Of a stretch of DNA of 64,000 nucleotides, positions 33,573-43,363 are shown in pieces; within the stretch, counting starts at the first letter, position 1; every line of letters starts with the position of its first letter. The notes under the pieces were generated by a model. The model worked only from the letters and a program-made list of their open reading frames with translations. It was not told the origin of the DNA and ran no database searches. The position numbers were made by a program, and so were the translations under genes. Source of the stretch: JACKII01 sp041687435 (GTDB lineage Bacteria > Pseudomonadota > Alphaproteobacteria > Bin95); contig JAWLBX010000011.1 in the NCBI GenBank assembly GCA_041687435.1, positions 58,593 through 122,592 of the forward strand, given 5' to 3'.

Positions 33573-34930
33573 GAGGCCGGTTCCTTCGGCAGCAGTTCGC
33601 CGGTAACCGAGCGATCCGGCTGAAGAACCAAACGCGCGGCCGCCATTACGGCTTCCGGTGTGACCGCCGCGATCCGGTCCGGCCAGGATTCGACATCGGC
33701 CACCGTTCCACCGTTCACCAGCGTTTCACCCAACACACGTGCGCCGGATTGCAGATCATCGCGGGCATAGACGGCGGCGGCCTGCATGCGGCGGACCGTT
33801 GCCGCGACCTCCTCATCCGTTACACCCTCGCGCAACAGGCGGGCGATTTCGGCCTGCACCGCTGCTTCCAGGTCGATCAGGCTCACACCGGTTGCCGGCA
33901 CGGCATAGACAGAGAACGCGGCCTGGTCGATGCGGTCGCTTTCGTACCAGGCGCCGGCCGCGGTCGCGATCTCCGAACCGCGCACCAGGGCCTTGCTCAG
34001 ACGCCCGACCGAGCCATCGCCCAGGATTTCCGCCAGCACTTGCAAGGCGTGGGTGTGTTCCTTGCCAGGGCTGTTGGCCGATGGGGCCAGATAGGCACGG
34101 CGCCAGGTCGGATCGTTTACACGCTCGTCCTGCACCGTCACGCGGGCGGCGGCAAATGGCGGCGGCTCCTGCGGGCGGATGCGGGCGGGGTGATTGCCCG
34201 GCGGAATCGGGCCATAATGCTTCTCTGCCAGCGCCCGGACCTCCGCAGGCTCGACATCGCCGGCGATTACCAGCACGGCATTGTCCGGTGCGTAATGCCG
34301 GCGGTAGAAGGCGCGGACGGTGTCGTGATCCAGCGCCACAACCTCATGCCGCCAGCCGATGATCGGGCGGCCATAGGGGTGGTTCCGGTATAGCGTGGCG
34401 GCCATCGCCTGGCCGAGACGGGCGCCGGGGTTCTGGCCGATGCGCTCGTTCCATTCCTCCAGCACCACGTTACGTTCGGTTTCGATATCCTCACCGGTCA
34501 GGACGAGGCCGGTCATCCGGTCCGCCTCCAACGCCATGACATCGCCGAGCAACTCGCGCGGGACCACCTGAAAATAAGCCGTGTGGTCCCAGGTGGTGAA
34601 AGCGTTCTCATGCCCGCCATGGCGGCGCACCAGGGCGCTGAAGGCGCCGGGCGGCGTCTTTTTCGTACCTTTGAACATCAAGTGTTCGAAGAAATGGGCA
34701 AGGCCGGATTCGCCGGCCACCTCGTCCGCAGCGCCGACCTTGTACCAGAGCATCTGTACCACCGCCGGGACCCGGTGGTTTTCAATCACCACCACTTCCA
34801 GGCCATTGGCGAGGCGAAAGGTGGTAGGGTCGAACACCTTGGCCCAGGCCGGCGACAACACCAAGCACAGGCCGATCGCGAGGCAGAGCCCCGCGCGCTG
34901 CAACAGGTCAGAACAGCGAAATGCCATCAT
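33569..34930 (-). CDS. M16 family zinc peptidase, catalytic subunit
   Basis: A 453-residue exported peptidase. After a signal peptide (to about residue 30) comes the inverted zinc motif HFFEH at residues 79-83, with the downstream glutamate region LEADRM. This is the catalytic partner of the following inactive M16 protein, resembling the mitochondrial processing peptidase pair. Two ATGs in tandem (34930 and 34927) are possible starts. The first 23 bases overlap the end of the DUF3035 lipoprotein gene. Confidence 0.93.
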   Translation of the reverse strand: MMAFRCSDLLQRAGLCLAIGLCLVLSPAWAKVFDPTTFRLANGLEVVVIENHRVPAVVQMLWYKVGAADEVAGESGLAHFFEHLMFKGTKKTPPGAFSALVRRHGGHENAFTTWDHTAYFQVVPRELLGDVMALEADRMTGLVLTGEDIETERNVVLEEWNERIGQNPGARLGQAMAATLYRNHPYGRPIIGWRHEVVALDHDTVRAFYRRHYAPDNAVLVIAGDVEPAEVRALAEKHYGPIPPGNHPARIRPQEPPPFAAARVTVQDERVNDPTWRRAYLAPSANSPGKEHTHALQVLAEILGDGSVGRLSKALVRGSEIATAAGAWYESDRIDQAAFSVYAVPATGVSLIDLEAAVQAEIARLLREGVTDEEVAATVRRMQAAAVYARDDLQSGARVLGETLVNGGTVADVESWPDRIAAVTPEAVMAAARLVLQPDRSVTGELLPKEPAS

Positions 34931-35462
34931 TGCTCTTGCGTTCGATTGTCGGGGTAGTGCCGGTTTGTGGCGACCGGCCAAGCGCGGCATTTTCCTGGAT
35001 CCGCCGGGATTCGCCGGTCGGATCGACCACTGTTCCGGGCGGCGGCGTCTCGCGCCAAAACATCAGGCGCTCCACGAAATTACGGTCGCCGGCGGCCATG
35101 ATGGCGCTTTCCTCATCCACCTTGGTGCGAATGTCTGCCGGTGTCTCACCAACATTCAGGGCGCGCAGCAGGGCTTCCTCGCCTGCGCTTTCGGCGACCG
35201 GCCGTTGGACAGCGCCATCGCGCCCGAACGTGGCGGCCTGCGCTTCCTGCCGCGGATCGATCTGCGGCAAGGCCCGGGCACCCGGCTGCGGCGGCCGCAG
35301 GTCGTAATTCGGCGGCACGCTCAGCGGCGCATTGCGCACGACGCGAAACTCATCCGGCGCTTTTTTTTCGATCCCAGCCGACTCGCGAATTTGCTCGCAG
35401 GCCGTAAGAGACAAGGCCACCGCGGCCGATACCAAAACGATCCGTCGCACGCTTGCATGCAT
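34908..35462 (-). CDS. DUF3035 domain-containing lipoprotein
   Basis: A 184-residue predicted lipoprotein with lipobox LTAC at Cys22. The region APDEFRVVRNAPLSVPPNYDLRPPQPG is the recognisable core of DUF3035, a family seen beside lspA in alphaproteobacteria. It is proline-rich and probably extended. Function unknown, but the link to lspA (which cleaves lipoprotein signals) and to periplasmic M16 peptidases points to an envelope role. Confidence 0.87.
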   Translation of the reverse strand: MHASVRRIVLVSAAVALSLTACEQIRESAGIEKKAPDEFRVVRNAPLSVPPNYDLRPPQPGARALPQIDPRQEAQAATFGRDGAVQRPVAESAGEEALLRALNVGETPADIRTKVDEESAIMAAGDRNFVERLMFWRETPPPGTVVDPTGESRRIQENAALGRSPQTGTTPTIERKSNDGISLF

Positions 35463-35468
35463 CCTTTG

Positions 35469-35963
35469 CTACTCCACTGCCGATTTGGGTGGGGAACGGC
35501 CACCAAACAAGCTTTCGGCAATCAACAATCCGACACCGAGCGTGATTGCCGCGTCGGCCAGGTTAAACACGGGCCAGCTATAGCCATAGGCATGCCATCG
35601 CACGAAATCGACGACAGCGCCATAGAGCAGGCGATCAATAATGTTGCCGACCGCGCCGCCCAGGATCAAGCCGGTGGCCAGAACCGTCGCCCAGGTCCGG
35701 GCACGGCAGAGCCAGACCGCCACCGCACCGGCGATTGCGCCCGTAATGCCGACCAGAACCAGCGGCGGCAACGCGCCATCGCCGAACAGGCCGAAACTGA
35801 CGCCGTAATTCCAGACCAGCACCATCTCCCACCAGCCGGTGACTGCAATTCGCACGGGCGGATTGGCGAGCGCGGCCAGCGCCCAGACCTTGGTCGCCTG
35901 ATCGAGAACCAGCATCAACACCGCCAGCCCAAAGCCGGCGAAGCGCATGGTGCGGATGGTCAA
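35469..35963 (-). CDS. lspA: lipoprotein signal peptidase (signal peptidase II)
   Basis: A 164-residue (or 159-residue) inner-membrane aspartyl protease that cleaves prolipoproteins. It has four hydrophobic helices. The two catalytic aspartates lie in GNIIDRL and FNLADAAI. Two starts compete. The TTG at 35963 overlaps the ileS stop (TTGA) and has GGAGG four bases upstream; the ATG at 35948 has no ribosome site in range. I prefer the TTG, but the ATG product would also be functional. Confidence 0.93.
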   Translation of the reverse strand: MTIRTMRFAGFGLAVLMLVLDQATKVWALAALANPPVRIAVTGWWEMVLVWNYGVSFGLFGDGALPPLVLVGITGAIAGAVAVWLCRARTWATVLATGLILGGAVGNIIDRLLYGAVVDFVRWHAYGYSWPVFNLADAAITLGVGLLIAESLFGGRSPPKSAVE

Positions 35964-38836
35964 GCCGCCTCCGCAAGTTGGCGCACCGCATCGGCACAGC
36001 GGCCGCAGACATCCGGGTGCTCCGGGTCGCTGCCGACATCGGGCACGTGCTGCCAACAGCGCTCGCAGCGCTTCTCATCCGCCTTGACCGGCACCACGGC
36101 GCAACCCGGCACATCTGTCAGGGTATAGGCATCGGCCGGTGCCGGCCCGGTCTCAACGGTGACTGCAGAGATAATGGCGATCTCCGCCAGGTCCAGGCCG
36201 GCGAGCGCTTCCGCTTGCTCCGCCGTCACATGAACCACGGGCGCTGCCTCCAGCGAACCACGCATGCGTTTTTCCGCCCGCTCGCGTTCCAGCGCACCCA
36301 GGATCACCCGGCGGACGCCGCGCACCTTCGCCCATTTGGCCGCCAGGGCCTCGGCACGCCAATCGGCGGGGAAGGCCGGGTAGGTCTGGAGATGAACGCT
36401 CTCCCCCTCCGGCGCGGCCTCGATCGAGCCGAACCGGCGGGTCAGGAACGCCTCATCAGCGGTGAACGGGATGATCGGCGCCAGCCACGTCACCAGGGCT
36501 TCGAACAGATGGTTGAGCACGGTGCGGCAGGCGCGGCGGCGCAGCGTGCCAGGGTGGTCACAGTACAGCGAGTCCTTGCGGATATCGAGGTAGAAGGCCG
36601 ACAGGTCGCCAGCGCAGAAATTGTGCAGTTCGACCCAAAGCGTGTGGAAATCGAAATCGTCGATGCATTCGCGCACCACCGCATCCATCTCCACGATCTT
36701 GTGCAGCATCAGCCGCTCCAGTTCCGGCATGTCTGCCGGGGCCACGCGCTCCGCCTCGCTGAAATCCGCCAGGCTGCCAAGGAGGAAGCGCAGCGTGTTC
36801 CGAACCCGGCGGTAATGGTCGGCCTGATGCTTCAGGATTTCCTTGCCGATGCGCAGGTCTTCGGAATAGTCGGCGGAACAGACCCAGATGCGCAGAATAT
36901 CGGCGCCGTACTGGTCGATCACCTCCTGCGGGGCGGTAACATTGCCGAGCGACTTCGACATTTTCCGCCCTTCCTCATCCAGCACGAAGCCATGGGTGAG
37001 GACGGCATCATAGGGCGCGCGGCCGCGGGTGCCGCAGCTTTCCAGCAGCGAGGAATGGAACCAGCCGCGGTGCTGGTCCGAACCTTCCAGGTACAGGTCG
37101 GCCGGCCATTTCATGTGCGGCCGCTTTTCCAGGGTGAACACGTGCGTCGAGCCCGAGTCGAACCAGACCTCGACGATATCGCGCACCTGTTCGTAATCCT
37201 CGGCCTTGTACTCGTTGCCGAGGAAGCGCTCCGGCGGGCTCGCATACCACGCATCGCCGCCTTCCGTGCGGAAGGCATCGGCAACACGGTCGAACACCGC
37301 CTCATCGCGCAGGATCTCGCCGGTTTTCTTGTTAACGAACAGCGGGATCGGCACACCCCAGGCGCGCTGGCGCGAGACGCACCAGTCCGGCCGGGTCTCG
37401 ATCATGCTGCGCAGGCGCGTCTGGCCGCTTTTCGGCACGAAACGCGTCTCATCGATCGCCTTCAGCGCCTTTTTGCGCAGGTCGTTCGTCTCCATAGAGA
37501 TGAACCACTGCGCCGTATTGCGGAAGATCAGCGGCGCCTTCGAGCGCCAGGAATGCGGGTAGGAATGCTTCAGCCGGCCCCAGGAATACAGCATGCCGAT
37601 GCCGGCCAGCAGCTCGCACACGGCCCGGTTGGCAGGGCCTTCCTGGCCGTCGTCGTCGATGATGCGCAGGCCCGCGAACAGGCCAACATGCTCGCGGAAG
37701 GCACCATCCGGCCCGACATTGTCGGTGATCGGCAGGCCGACTTTCAGGCCAAGCTCGTAGTCGTCCGCGCCATGACTCGGCGCGATATGAACGAAGCCGG
37801 AGCCGGCATCCATGGTTACGAAATCCGCCGGATGCAGCGGCACGTCATAGTCGTAGAAGCCATGCGCTTCCGGGTGTCCGCGTAGCGGGTGTGCGCAGAC
37901 GGTGCCGGCCAGATCGGAACCCTTCAGTTGACGCTCCACCTCCCACTCGGTCATGCGCGCGGCCTTGGCCGTGCTCTCCAGCAGCGCCGGCGCAATCACG
38001 AAGCGCTGGCCGACGGGGATGCGGCACTTGTCCGTACCGGCAACGCAGCGGACGACGGCATAGGTCGCATCCTCGGCATAGGCGATGGCGCGGTTGGAGG
38101 GCAGGGTCCACGGCGTCGTCGTCCAGATGACGATGGGCACGCCCGGCTCCAGCCCGCTGTTCAGCCCCGGCGTTACCACCGGGAAGGGCACGTGCACGGT
38201 GTGCGAGGTGTGCTCCTGATATTCCACTTCGGCGTCGGCCAGCGCCGTGCGCTCCACCACGCTCCAAAGCACCGGCTTGGCGCCGCGGTAGATGCCGCCG
38301 TTCATCGCGAACTTCGCCAGTTCCTCGGCAATCGTCGCCTCGGCGTCGAATGACATGGTGGTGTAGTGATTGTCCCAGTCGCCAATCACGCCGAGGCGCT
38401 TGAATTCCTCCAACTGGGTATCGATCCACTCGTCGGCAAAGGCGCGACACTGGCGGCGGAACTCGACCAGATCGACCTCGTCCTTGTTCTTGCCCTTGGC
38501 GCGGTATTCCTCCTCCACCTTCCATTCGATCGGCAGGCCGTGACAATCCCAGCCGGGGATATAGTGCGCATCCTTGCCCAGCATCTGCTGCGAGCGGTTG
38601 ATCACGTCCTTGAGGATCTTGTTCAGGGCGTGGCCAATATGCAGGTGGCCGTTGGCATAGGGCGGGCCGTCGTGCAGCACGAATTGCGGCTTGCCTTTGG
38701 AGACATCGCGTTGCCGCTGGAACAGGTCCATGCGGTTCCAGCGCTCCAGCAGCAGCGGCTCGCGCTTCGGCAAGCCGGCACGCATGGGAAATTCCGTTTT
38801 CGGCAGAAAGACCGTACTTTTGTAGTCCGTCGTCAT
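35960..38836 (-). CDS. ileS: isoleucyl-tRNA synthetase
   Basis: A 958-residue class-I synthetase that charges tRNA-Ile. The HIGH motif is NGHLHIGHAL, and the KMSKS motif is RKMSKSLGN. The editing (CP1) domain lies between them. The C-terminal zinc-binding region has two CxxC-type pairs (CERCWQHV and CGRCADAV), typical of bacterial enzymes. It follows ribF after 30 bases and overlaps lspA by four. Confidence 0.98.
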   Translation of the reverse strand: MTTDYKSTVFLPKTEFPMRAGLPKREPLLLERWNRMDLFQRQRDVSKGKPQFVLHDGPPYANGHLHIGHALNKILKDVINRSQQMLGKDAHYIPGWDCHGLPIEWKVEEEYRAKGKNKDEVDLVEFRRQCRAFADEWIDTQLEEFKRLGVIGDWDNHYTTMSFDAEATIAEELAKFAMNGGIYRGAKPVLWSVVERTALADAEVEYQEHTSHTVHVPFPVVTPGLNSGLEPGVPIVIWTTTPWTLPSNRAIAYAEDATYAVVRCVAGTDKCRIPVGQRFVIAPALLESTAKAARMTEWEVERQLKGSDLAGTVCAHPLRGHPEAHGFYDYDVPLHPADFVTMDAGSGFVHIAPSHGADDYELGLKVGLPITDNVGPDGAFREHVGLFAGLRIIDDDGQEGPANRAVCELLAGIGMLYSWGRLKHSYPHSWRSKAPLIFRNTAQWFISMETNDLRKKALKAIDETRFVPKSGQTRLRSMIETRPDWCVSRQRAWGVPIPLFVNKKTGEILRDEAVFDRVADAFRTEGGDAWYASPPERFLGNEYKAEDYEQVRDIVEVWFDSGSTHVFTLEKRPHMKWPADLYLEGSDQHRGWFHSSLLESCGTRGRAPYDAVLTHGFVLDEEGRKMSKSLGNVTAPQEVIDQYGADILRIWVCSADYSEDLRIGKEILKHQADHYRRVRNTLRFLLGSLADFSEAERVAPADMPELERLMLHKIVEMDAVVRECIDDFDFHTLWVELHNFCAGDLSAFYLDIRKDSLYCDHPGTLRRRACRTVLNHLFEALVTWLAPIIPFTADEAFLTRRFGSIEAAPEGESVHLQTYPAFPADWRAEALAAKWAKVRGVRRVILGALERERAEKRMRGSLEAAPVVHVTAEQAEALAGLDLAEIAIISAVTVETGPAPADAYTLTDVPGCAVVPVKADEKRCERCWQHVPDVGSDPEHPDVCGRCADAVRQLAEAA

Positions 38837-38866
38837 GATCTGAGGAGGCTCTGGTCTTGAATTCGG

Positions 38867-39811
38867 TTAAAGCGGATTGGCCGGCATGCCGGCCAAGATG
38901 GCGCGTGCGGTATCACAGTCCTTGGCGATTTGCTGGCGCAACAGGTCGAAACTGTCGAACTTCTGTTCCGGCCGGATGAAATCCAGCAACTGAACCCGCA
39001 TAGCCTTGCCATATAGGTCGCCTTCGAAGTCGAAGACGTGCGTTTCCAGCAGCAGCGTTTCGCCATCGACCGTAGGCCGGCGGCCCAGATTGGCGATGGC
39101 GTCACGCCAGACAAGGTTCTTGCCCTCGCCAATCGAGCAGCGCACGGCATAAACGCCGAGCGCAGGCTCCAATAACTCGCCGAGGCGGAGGTTGGCGGTG
39201 GGAAAGCCGATAGTGCGGCCGCGCTGTTGGCCGGTGGCGACGATGCCGTCGATTTCCCACCAGCGGCCGAGCATTTTAGCAGCCTCACGCGGGCGCCCGG
39301 CGCGCAGATGCGCACGGATGGCCGTGGAGGAAAAGGTCGTACCGTCGGACGCGTGCACCGTGTCCAACACGGTAACGCCAAAACCGTTCTGCTCGCCGAG
39401 CGTGCGCATTGTGGCGGAGGTGCCGGTGCGGTCCGCGCCGAAACAAAAGTCATATCCGATAACCACATGCCCGGCACCGACCGTGTCCACCAGCACGTGT
39501 TGCACGAACTGGTCCGGCGGCAGGCTGGCGAATTCGCGGGTAAACGGAATTTCCACCAACAGATCGACGCCCAGATCGGCCAGCGCCTGCGCCTTGCCGG
39601 CCGGCGAAGTCAGCCGGAAGGGCCGTTCGACCCGGCGCAGCACGCTGCGCGGATGCGGCTCGAACGTCACCACGCCGAGAAGCCCACCTGCCGCCTGCGC
39701 AGCCTTCAATATCGCCCGGTGCCCGAAATGGACTCCGTCGAAATTGCCAAGCGCCACCGCGGCGCCACGCAGGTCTTGGGGCAGAGGTTCTAGCCCGTGG
39801 AAGTGGTGCAC
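38867..39811 (-). CDS. ribF: bifunctional riboflavin kinase/FAD synthetase
   Basis: A 314-residue enzyme that makes FMN and FAD from riboflavin. The N-terminal adenylyltransferase has LGNFDGVHFGHRA, and the C-terminal kinase has GRTIGFPTANL and a TFLEVHVFDF-like segment (LLETHVFDFEGDLYG). The frame is open to 39865, but the GTG at 39811 has AAGGA seven bases upstream and gives the usual length, so I take it as start. It is first in the ribF-ileS-lspA-DUF3035-M16-M16 operon. Confidence 0.95.
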   Translation of the reverse strand: MHHFHGLEPLPQDLRGAAVALGNFDGVHFGHRAILKAAQAAGGLLGVVTFEPHPRSVLRRVERPFRLTSPAGKAQALADLGVDLLVEIPFTREFASLPPDQFVQHVLVDTVGAGHVVIGYDFCFGADRTGTSATMRTLGEQNGFGVTVLDTVHASDGTTFSSTAIRAHLRAGRPREAAKMLGRWWEIDGIVATGQQRGRTIGFPTANLRLGELLEPALGVYAVRCSIGEGKNLVWRDAIANLGRRPTVDGETLLLETHVFDFEGDLYGKAMRVQLLDFIRPEQKFDSFDLLRQQIAKDCDTARAILAGMPANPL

Positions 39812-40090
39812 CAGATCATCCTTGAAACATAAGGCGTCACAAAACACAGCGCGCGCCACCCGCACCTTAGCGGATGCGGGGGCACCCCCACAAGCTCAGG
39901 GCTGCCGCAGGGTGGGCGCTCACGGCCCTTCTCTCACACAGAGGAGACCGCCATCGCAATAGCGGAAATCCTCGCGCCTGCGAAACACCCCGGCAAGCCC
40001 TATCGGCGAAACCGGCTGTCTGCGGTTCCCGCGCGGGCTATCCTGCGGTACATCCCCAGACACGCACCGCCACCCGAAGGACCGCCTGCC

Positions 40091-42181
40091 ATGCCGCAAC
40101 CGCCCGTCGCCCGCACGTCCGACGCCATTCTGGAAATGCACGGCCAGCGCATCGCCGACCCCTATGCTTGGCTTCGCGCCGAAAATTGGCAGGAGGTCAT
40201 GCAGGATCCGGGCCTGCTCGATCCGGAAATCCGCGCCTATCTGGAGGCCGAAAACGCCTACACCGACGCGATAATGGCGGATACCAAACCCTTGCAGGAC
40301 GCGCTGTTCGCCGAGATGAAGGGCCGGCTGAAGGAGGACGACGCGTCCGTGCCGGTGCCGGATGGCGCCTTTGCCTATTTCAGCCGGTTCCGGCCAGGCG
40401 ACCAGCACCCGCAATTCTGCCGCTCGCCAACGGATGACCCGGGCCAAGTGGACGTGATGCTGGATGGCGACGCGGAGGCCCAGGGCAAGGCCTATTTCCG
40501 TATCGCCGCGATCCAGCACACCGACGACCACCGGCTTCTGGCCTGGGCGGCGGACAGCACCGGCTCCGAGCAATACGTCATCCGCGTGCGCGACCTGGCC
40601 TCGGGCGAGGAATTGCCGGACGAACTGCACGAGGCCACGCCGTCGCTGACCTGGGCGACCGACGGCCGCCACCTGTTCTACACCAAACGCGACGCCAACT
40701 GGCGGCCCTACAGTGTCTGGCGGCACGAACTCGGCACGCCGCAGGCCGACGATGTCTGCGTCTTCAAGGAGGCTGACCCCGGCTATTTCGTCGGTGTCGG
40801 CCGCACCGCATCCCGTGCCTTCATCGGCATCAACACCCACGACCACGAGACCAGCGAATGGCATCTGATCCCGGCCGCTGCCCCGACCACAGAGCCTCGC
40901 CTGTTCGCGGCGCGCGATCCCGGCGTCGAATACGATCTGGAACATATGCCGGGCGCAACGCCCGGGGAAGGCCACTTCATCATTCGCACCAACGCCGACG
41001 GCGCCGAGGACTTCAAGCTGGTAACGGCGCCGGAGGGCTCGGTTTCACGTGAAACCTGGCAGGATCTGGTGCCGCACGAGCCCGGGCGCCTGATCCTCGG
41101 CCTTTCCGCCACTCACCGGCATCTGACCCGGCTGGAACGCGTCGCTGGCCTGCCGAGGCTGATCGTGCGCGAATGGCCGGGCGGCGAAGAACACGCCATC
41201 GCCTTCGACGAAGAAGCCTATTCGCTCGGCCTGGGCGGCGGGTTGGAATTCGCGACGACGATGCTGCGATTTGTCTATTCCTCCATGACGACGCCGGCGG
41301 AAACCTACGACTACGATCTGGAAACGCGCGCGCGCACCCTCCGCAAACGGCAGGAGGTGCCCAGCGGCCACGACCCGGCGGATTATGTGACGCGCCGCCT
41401 GCTGGCCAAGGCTCCGGACGGCGAGGAAGTGCCGATCACGCTGGTGTACCGGCGCGACGCGACCCTGCCCGCGCCGACGCTGCTCTATGGCTATGGCTCC
41501 TACGGCATCAGCCTGCCGGCGAGCTTCGGTGTGGTGCGGCTCAGCCTGGTGGACCGGGGCTTTGTCTGGGCGCAGGCGCACGTGCGCGGCGGCATGGAGA
41601 AAGGCTACCGCTGGTATACGGAGGGCAAGCGCGAGAAGAAAGAAAACACCTTCCGCGACTTCATCACGGCGCGCGATCACCTGGTGGCGGAAGGCATCGC
41701 CAAACCGGATGCCGTCGCTGCGGAAGGCGGCAGTGCGGGCGGCATGCTGATGGGCGTGGTGGCCAATTGGGCGCCGGAAAAATTCGCCGCCATCGTCGCC
41801 AACGTGCCCTTCGTCGACGTGCTCAACACCATGTGCGACGAGAGCCTGCCGCTGACCCCGCCGGAATGGCCGGAATGGGGCAATCCGATCAAGGATGCGG
41901 CGGCGTTCGAGCGGATCAAAGGCTACAGCCCCTACAATAACGTCACCGCACAGGACTACCCCGCCATCCTGGCCATCGGCGGCCTCAGCGACCCGCGCGT
42001 GACCTATTGGGAGCCAGCCAAATGGGTGACGAAGTTGCGCGCGACCGCAACCAGCAACAAGCTGCTTCTGCTCAAGACGGAAATGACCGCAGGCCACGGC
42101 GGCGCGGCTGGCCGGTTCGACAGCCTGAAGGAAGATGCGTTTCAGTATGCGTTCGTGCTGAAGGCGCTCACAAATGCGTGA
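40091..42181 (+). CDS. ptrB: oligopeptidase B (S9 family)
   Basis: A 696-residue serine peptidase with an N-terminal beta-propeller and a C-terminal alpha/beta-hydrolase domain. The nucleophile serine is in EGGSAGGMLMG, the aspartate in GLSDPRVTYWEPAKW, and the histidine in TAGHGGAAGR. RIADPYAWLR near the start and SYGISLPASF are typical of oligopeptidase B, which cuts short peptides after basic residues. The coding sequence contains a perfect parS core (41042-41055). Confidence 0.94.
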   Translation: MPQPPVARTSDAILEMHGQRIADPYAWLRAENWQEVMQDPGLLDPEIRAYLEAENAYTDAIMADTKPLQDALFAEMKGRLKEDDASVPVPDGAFAYFSRFRPGDQHPQFCRSPTDDPGQVDVMLDGDAEAQGKAYFRIAAIQHTDDHRLLAWAADSTGSEQYVIRVRDLASGEELPDELHEATPSLTWATDGRHLFYTKRDANWRPYSVWRHELGTPQADDVCVFKEADPGYFVGVGRTASRAFIGINTHDHETSEWHLIPAAAPTTEPRLFAARDPGVEYDLEHMPGATPGEGHFIIRTNADGAEDFKLVTAPEGSVSRETWQDLVPHEPGRLILGLSATHRHLTRLERVAGLPRLIVREWPGGEEHAIAFDEEAYSLGLGGGLEFATTMLRFVYSSMTTPAETYDYDLETRARTLRKRQEVPSGHDPADYVTRRLLAKAPDGEEVPITLVYRRDATLPAPTLLYGYGSYGISLPASFGVVRLSLVDRGFVWAQAHVRGGMEKGYRWYTEGKREKKENTFRDFITARDHLVAEGIAKPDAVAAEGGSAGGMLMGVVANWAPEKFAAIVANVPFVDVLNTMCDESLPLTPPEWPEWGNPIKDAAAFERIKGYSPYNNVTAQDYPAILAIGGLSDPRVTYWEPAKWVTKLRATATSNKLLLLKTEMTAGHGGAAGRFDSLKEDAFQYAFVLKALTNA
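41041..41056. other. parS site (ParB-binding) inside ptrB
   Basis: GGTTTCACGTGAAACC is a perfect 16-base palindrome. Its inner 14 bases, GTTTCACGTGAAAC, equal the conserved core of bacterial parS. A 14-base match is essentially impossible by chance in 64 kb. It is embedded in coding sequence, as many parS sites are, about 20 kb from oriC. ParB loading here would organise origin segregation. Confidence 0.88.
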
Positions 42182-42277
42182 TAGCGGCTCTTCAAACGCA
42201 AACGGTGTTTGATCTGCCCGCCGCAAGCCGCTCGTATATCTGCGGTTGTCCATGCATACAGAACGGGAGATACCCGC

Positions 42278-43252
42278 ATGAGCGATGTGACCCTGACCCG
42301 ACGCGGCGCGCTGGGCGCCGCCGCTGGCCTTATGGCCGCCGCCCCCTTGCTTGGCAGCGGTCTGCTGAACCCGGCTTTCGCAGCCGCGCCCATGCTGGGG
42401 CCGGTGCGGCCGATCGTGTTTCGCTTCCCGCTCGGCCAGTTCGAGGTGACGACGATCTTTGACGGCGCCGTTCAACTCGATGGCCCGCACCCGATCTTTG
42501 GCGAAAACCAGGACACGGCGGCCGTCGCCGCCTATGCGGAGGCGAACAACCTGCCTGGCGGACGCATGGAAATCGGTTTCACGCCGGTCATTGTCAACAC
42601 CGGCAAAGAGTTGGTGCTGTTCGATGCCGGCAATGGTGTGGGCCGCCGGCCGAATGCCGGCGCCCTGTTGGCCCGGCTGGCGGATGCGGGCTACACCGCC
42701 GACCAGATCGACACGGTCGTCATCACCCACATGCACCCGGATCACATCGGCGGCCTGATGGAGGATGGCAAGCCGGCCTTCCCAAACGCCCGCTATCTCG
42801 CCGGTCAGGTAGAGTATGATTTCTGGTCAAAGCCGGATATGGCCGAGCATCGCGTCGGCAAGCTCGTGCAGTCCAACGTCATCCCCCTGGCAGAAAAGAT
42901 GAGCTTCCTTGGCGACGAAGCTGCGGTAGCCAGCGGCATCACGGCGATCGCCGCATTCGGTCATACGCCCGGTCATATGGCGTTCCATATCGAAAGCGAG
43001 GGCAAACGCCTGCTGCTGATCGCAGATGCCTGCAACCACTATGTCATGAGCCTGCAACGGCCCGACTGGCACGTGCGCTTCGACATGGACAAGGAAGGCG
43101 CCGCCGCGACGCGCCGGAAGGTGTTGGGCCTGGCCGCGGCCGACGGCATTCCAATCACTGGCTACCACATGCCCTTTCCAGCCGTCGGCTTTGTCGAGAC
43201 GATGGGCGAAGGCTTCCGCTGGAGCGGGGTCAGCTATCAGATGCACGTCTGA
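42278..43252 (+). CDS. exported MBL-fold metallo-hydrolase
   Basis: A 324-residue metallo-beta-lactamase-fold protein with the zinc motif THMHPDHIGG and the later HTPGHMAFH. The N-terminus TLTRRGALGAAAGLMAAAPLLG looks like a twin-arginine (Tat) signal, so export of the folded, metal-loaded enzyme is likely. The substrate is unknown; relatives include lactonases and other hydrolases. GGGAGA precedes the ATG. A strong terminator follows. Confidence 0.9.
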   Translation: MSDVTLTRRGALGAAAGLMAAAPLLGSGLLNPAFAAAPMLGPVRPIVFRFPLGQFEVTTIFDGAVQLDGPHPIFGENQDTAAVAAYAEANNLPGGRMEIGFTPVIVNTGKELVLFDAGNGVGRRPNAGALLARLADAGYTADQIDTVVITHMHPDHIGGLMEDGKPAFPNARYLAGQVEYDFWSKPDMAEHRVGKLVQSNVIPLAEKMSFLGDEAAVASGITAIAAFGHTPGHMAFHIESEGKRLLLIADACNHYVMSLQRPDWHVRFDMDKEGAAATRRKVLGLAAADGIPITGYHMPFPAVGFVETMGEGFRWSGVSYQMHV

Positions 43253-43288
43253 CCGGCATTGCCGAAACGCCCTTAAAGCCGAAACGAA

Positions 43289-43316
43289 CGAAGGCGGTGC
43301 AATTGCACCGCCTTCG
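43289..43316. terminator. bidirectional terminator
   Basis: A perfect 28-base palindrome: arms of 12 bases (43289-43300 and 43305-43316) around AATT, followed on plus by a T-rich CATTTTCT. It lies between the convergent MBL and SDR genes, 37 bases past the MBL stop. Confidence 0.8.
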
Positions 43317-43363
43317 CATTTTCTGCCAAACGCGGATTCGCCGAGCATAAGCCCGGCTCGCCC

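Noticed and set aside
35978..37885. Open frame of 635 codons on plus, antisense to ileS
   Set aside because: Shadow of ileS.
41045..42745. Open frame of 566 codons on minus, antisense to ptrB and the MBL gene
   Set aside because: Shadow frame of low-complexity composition with no ribosome site.
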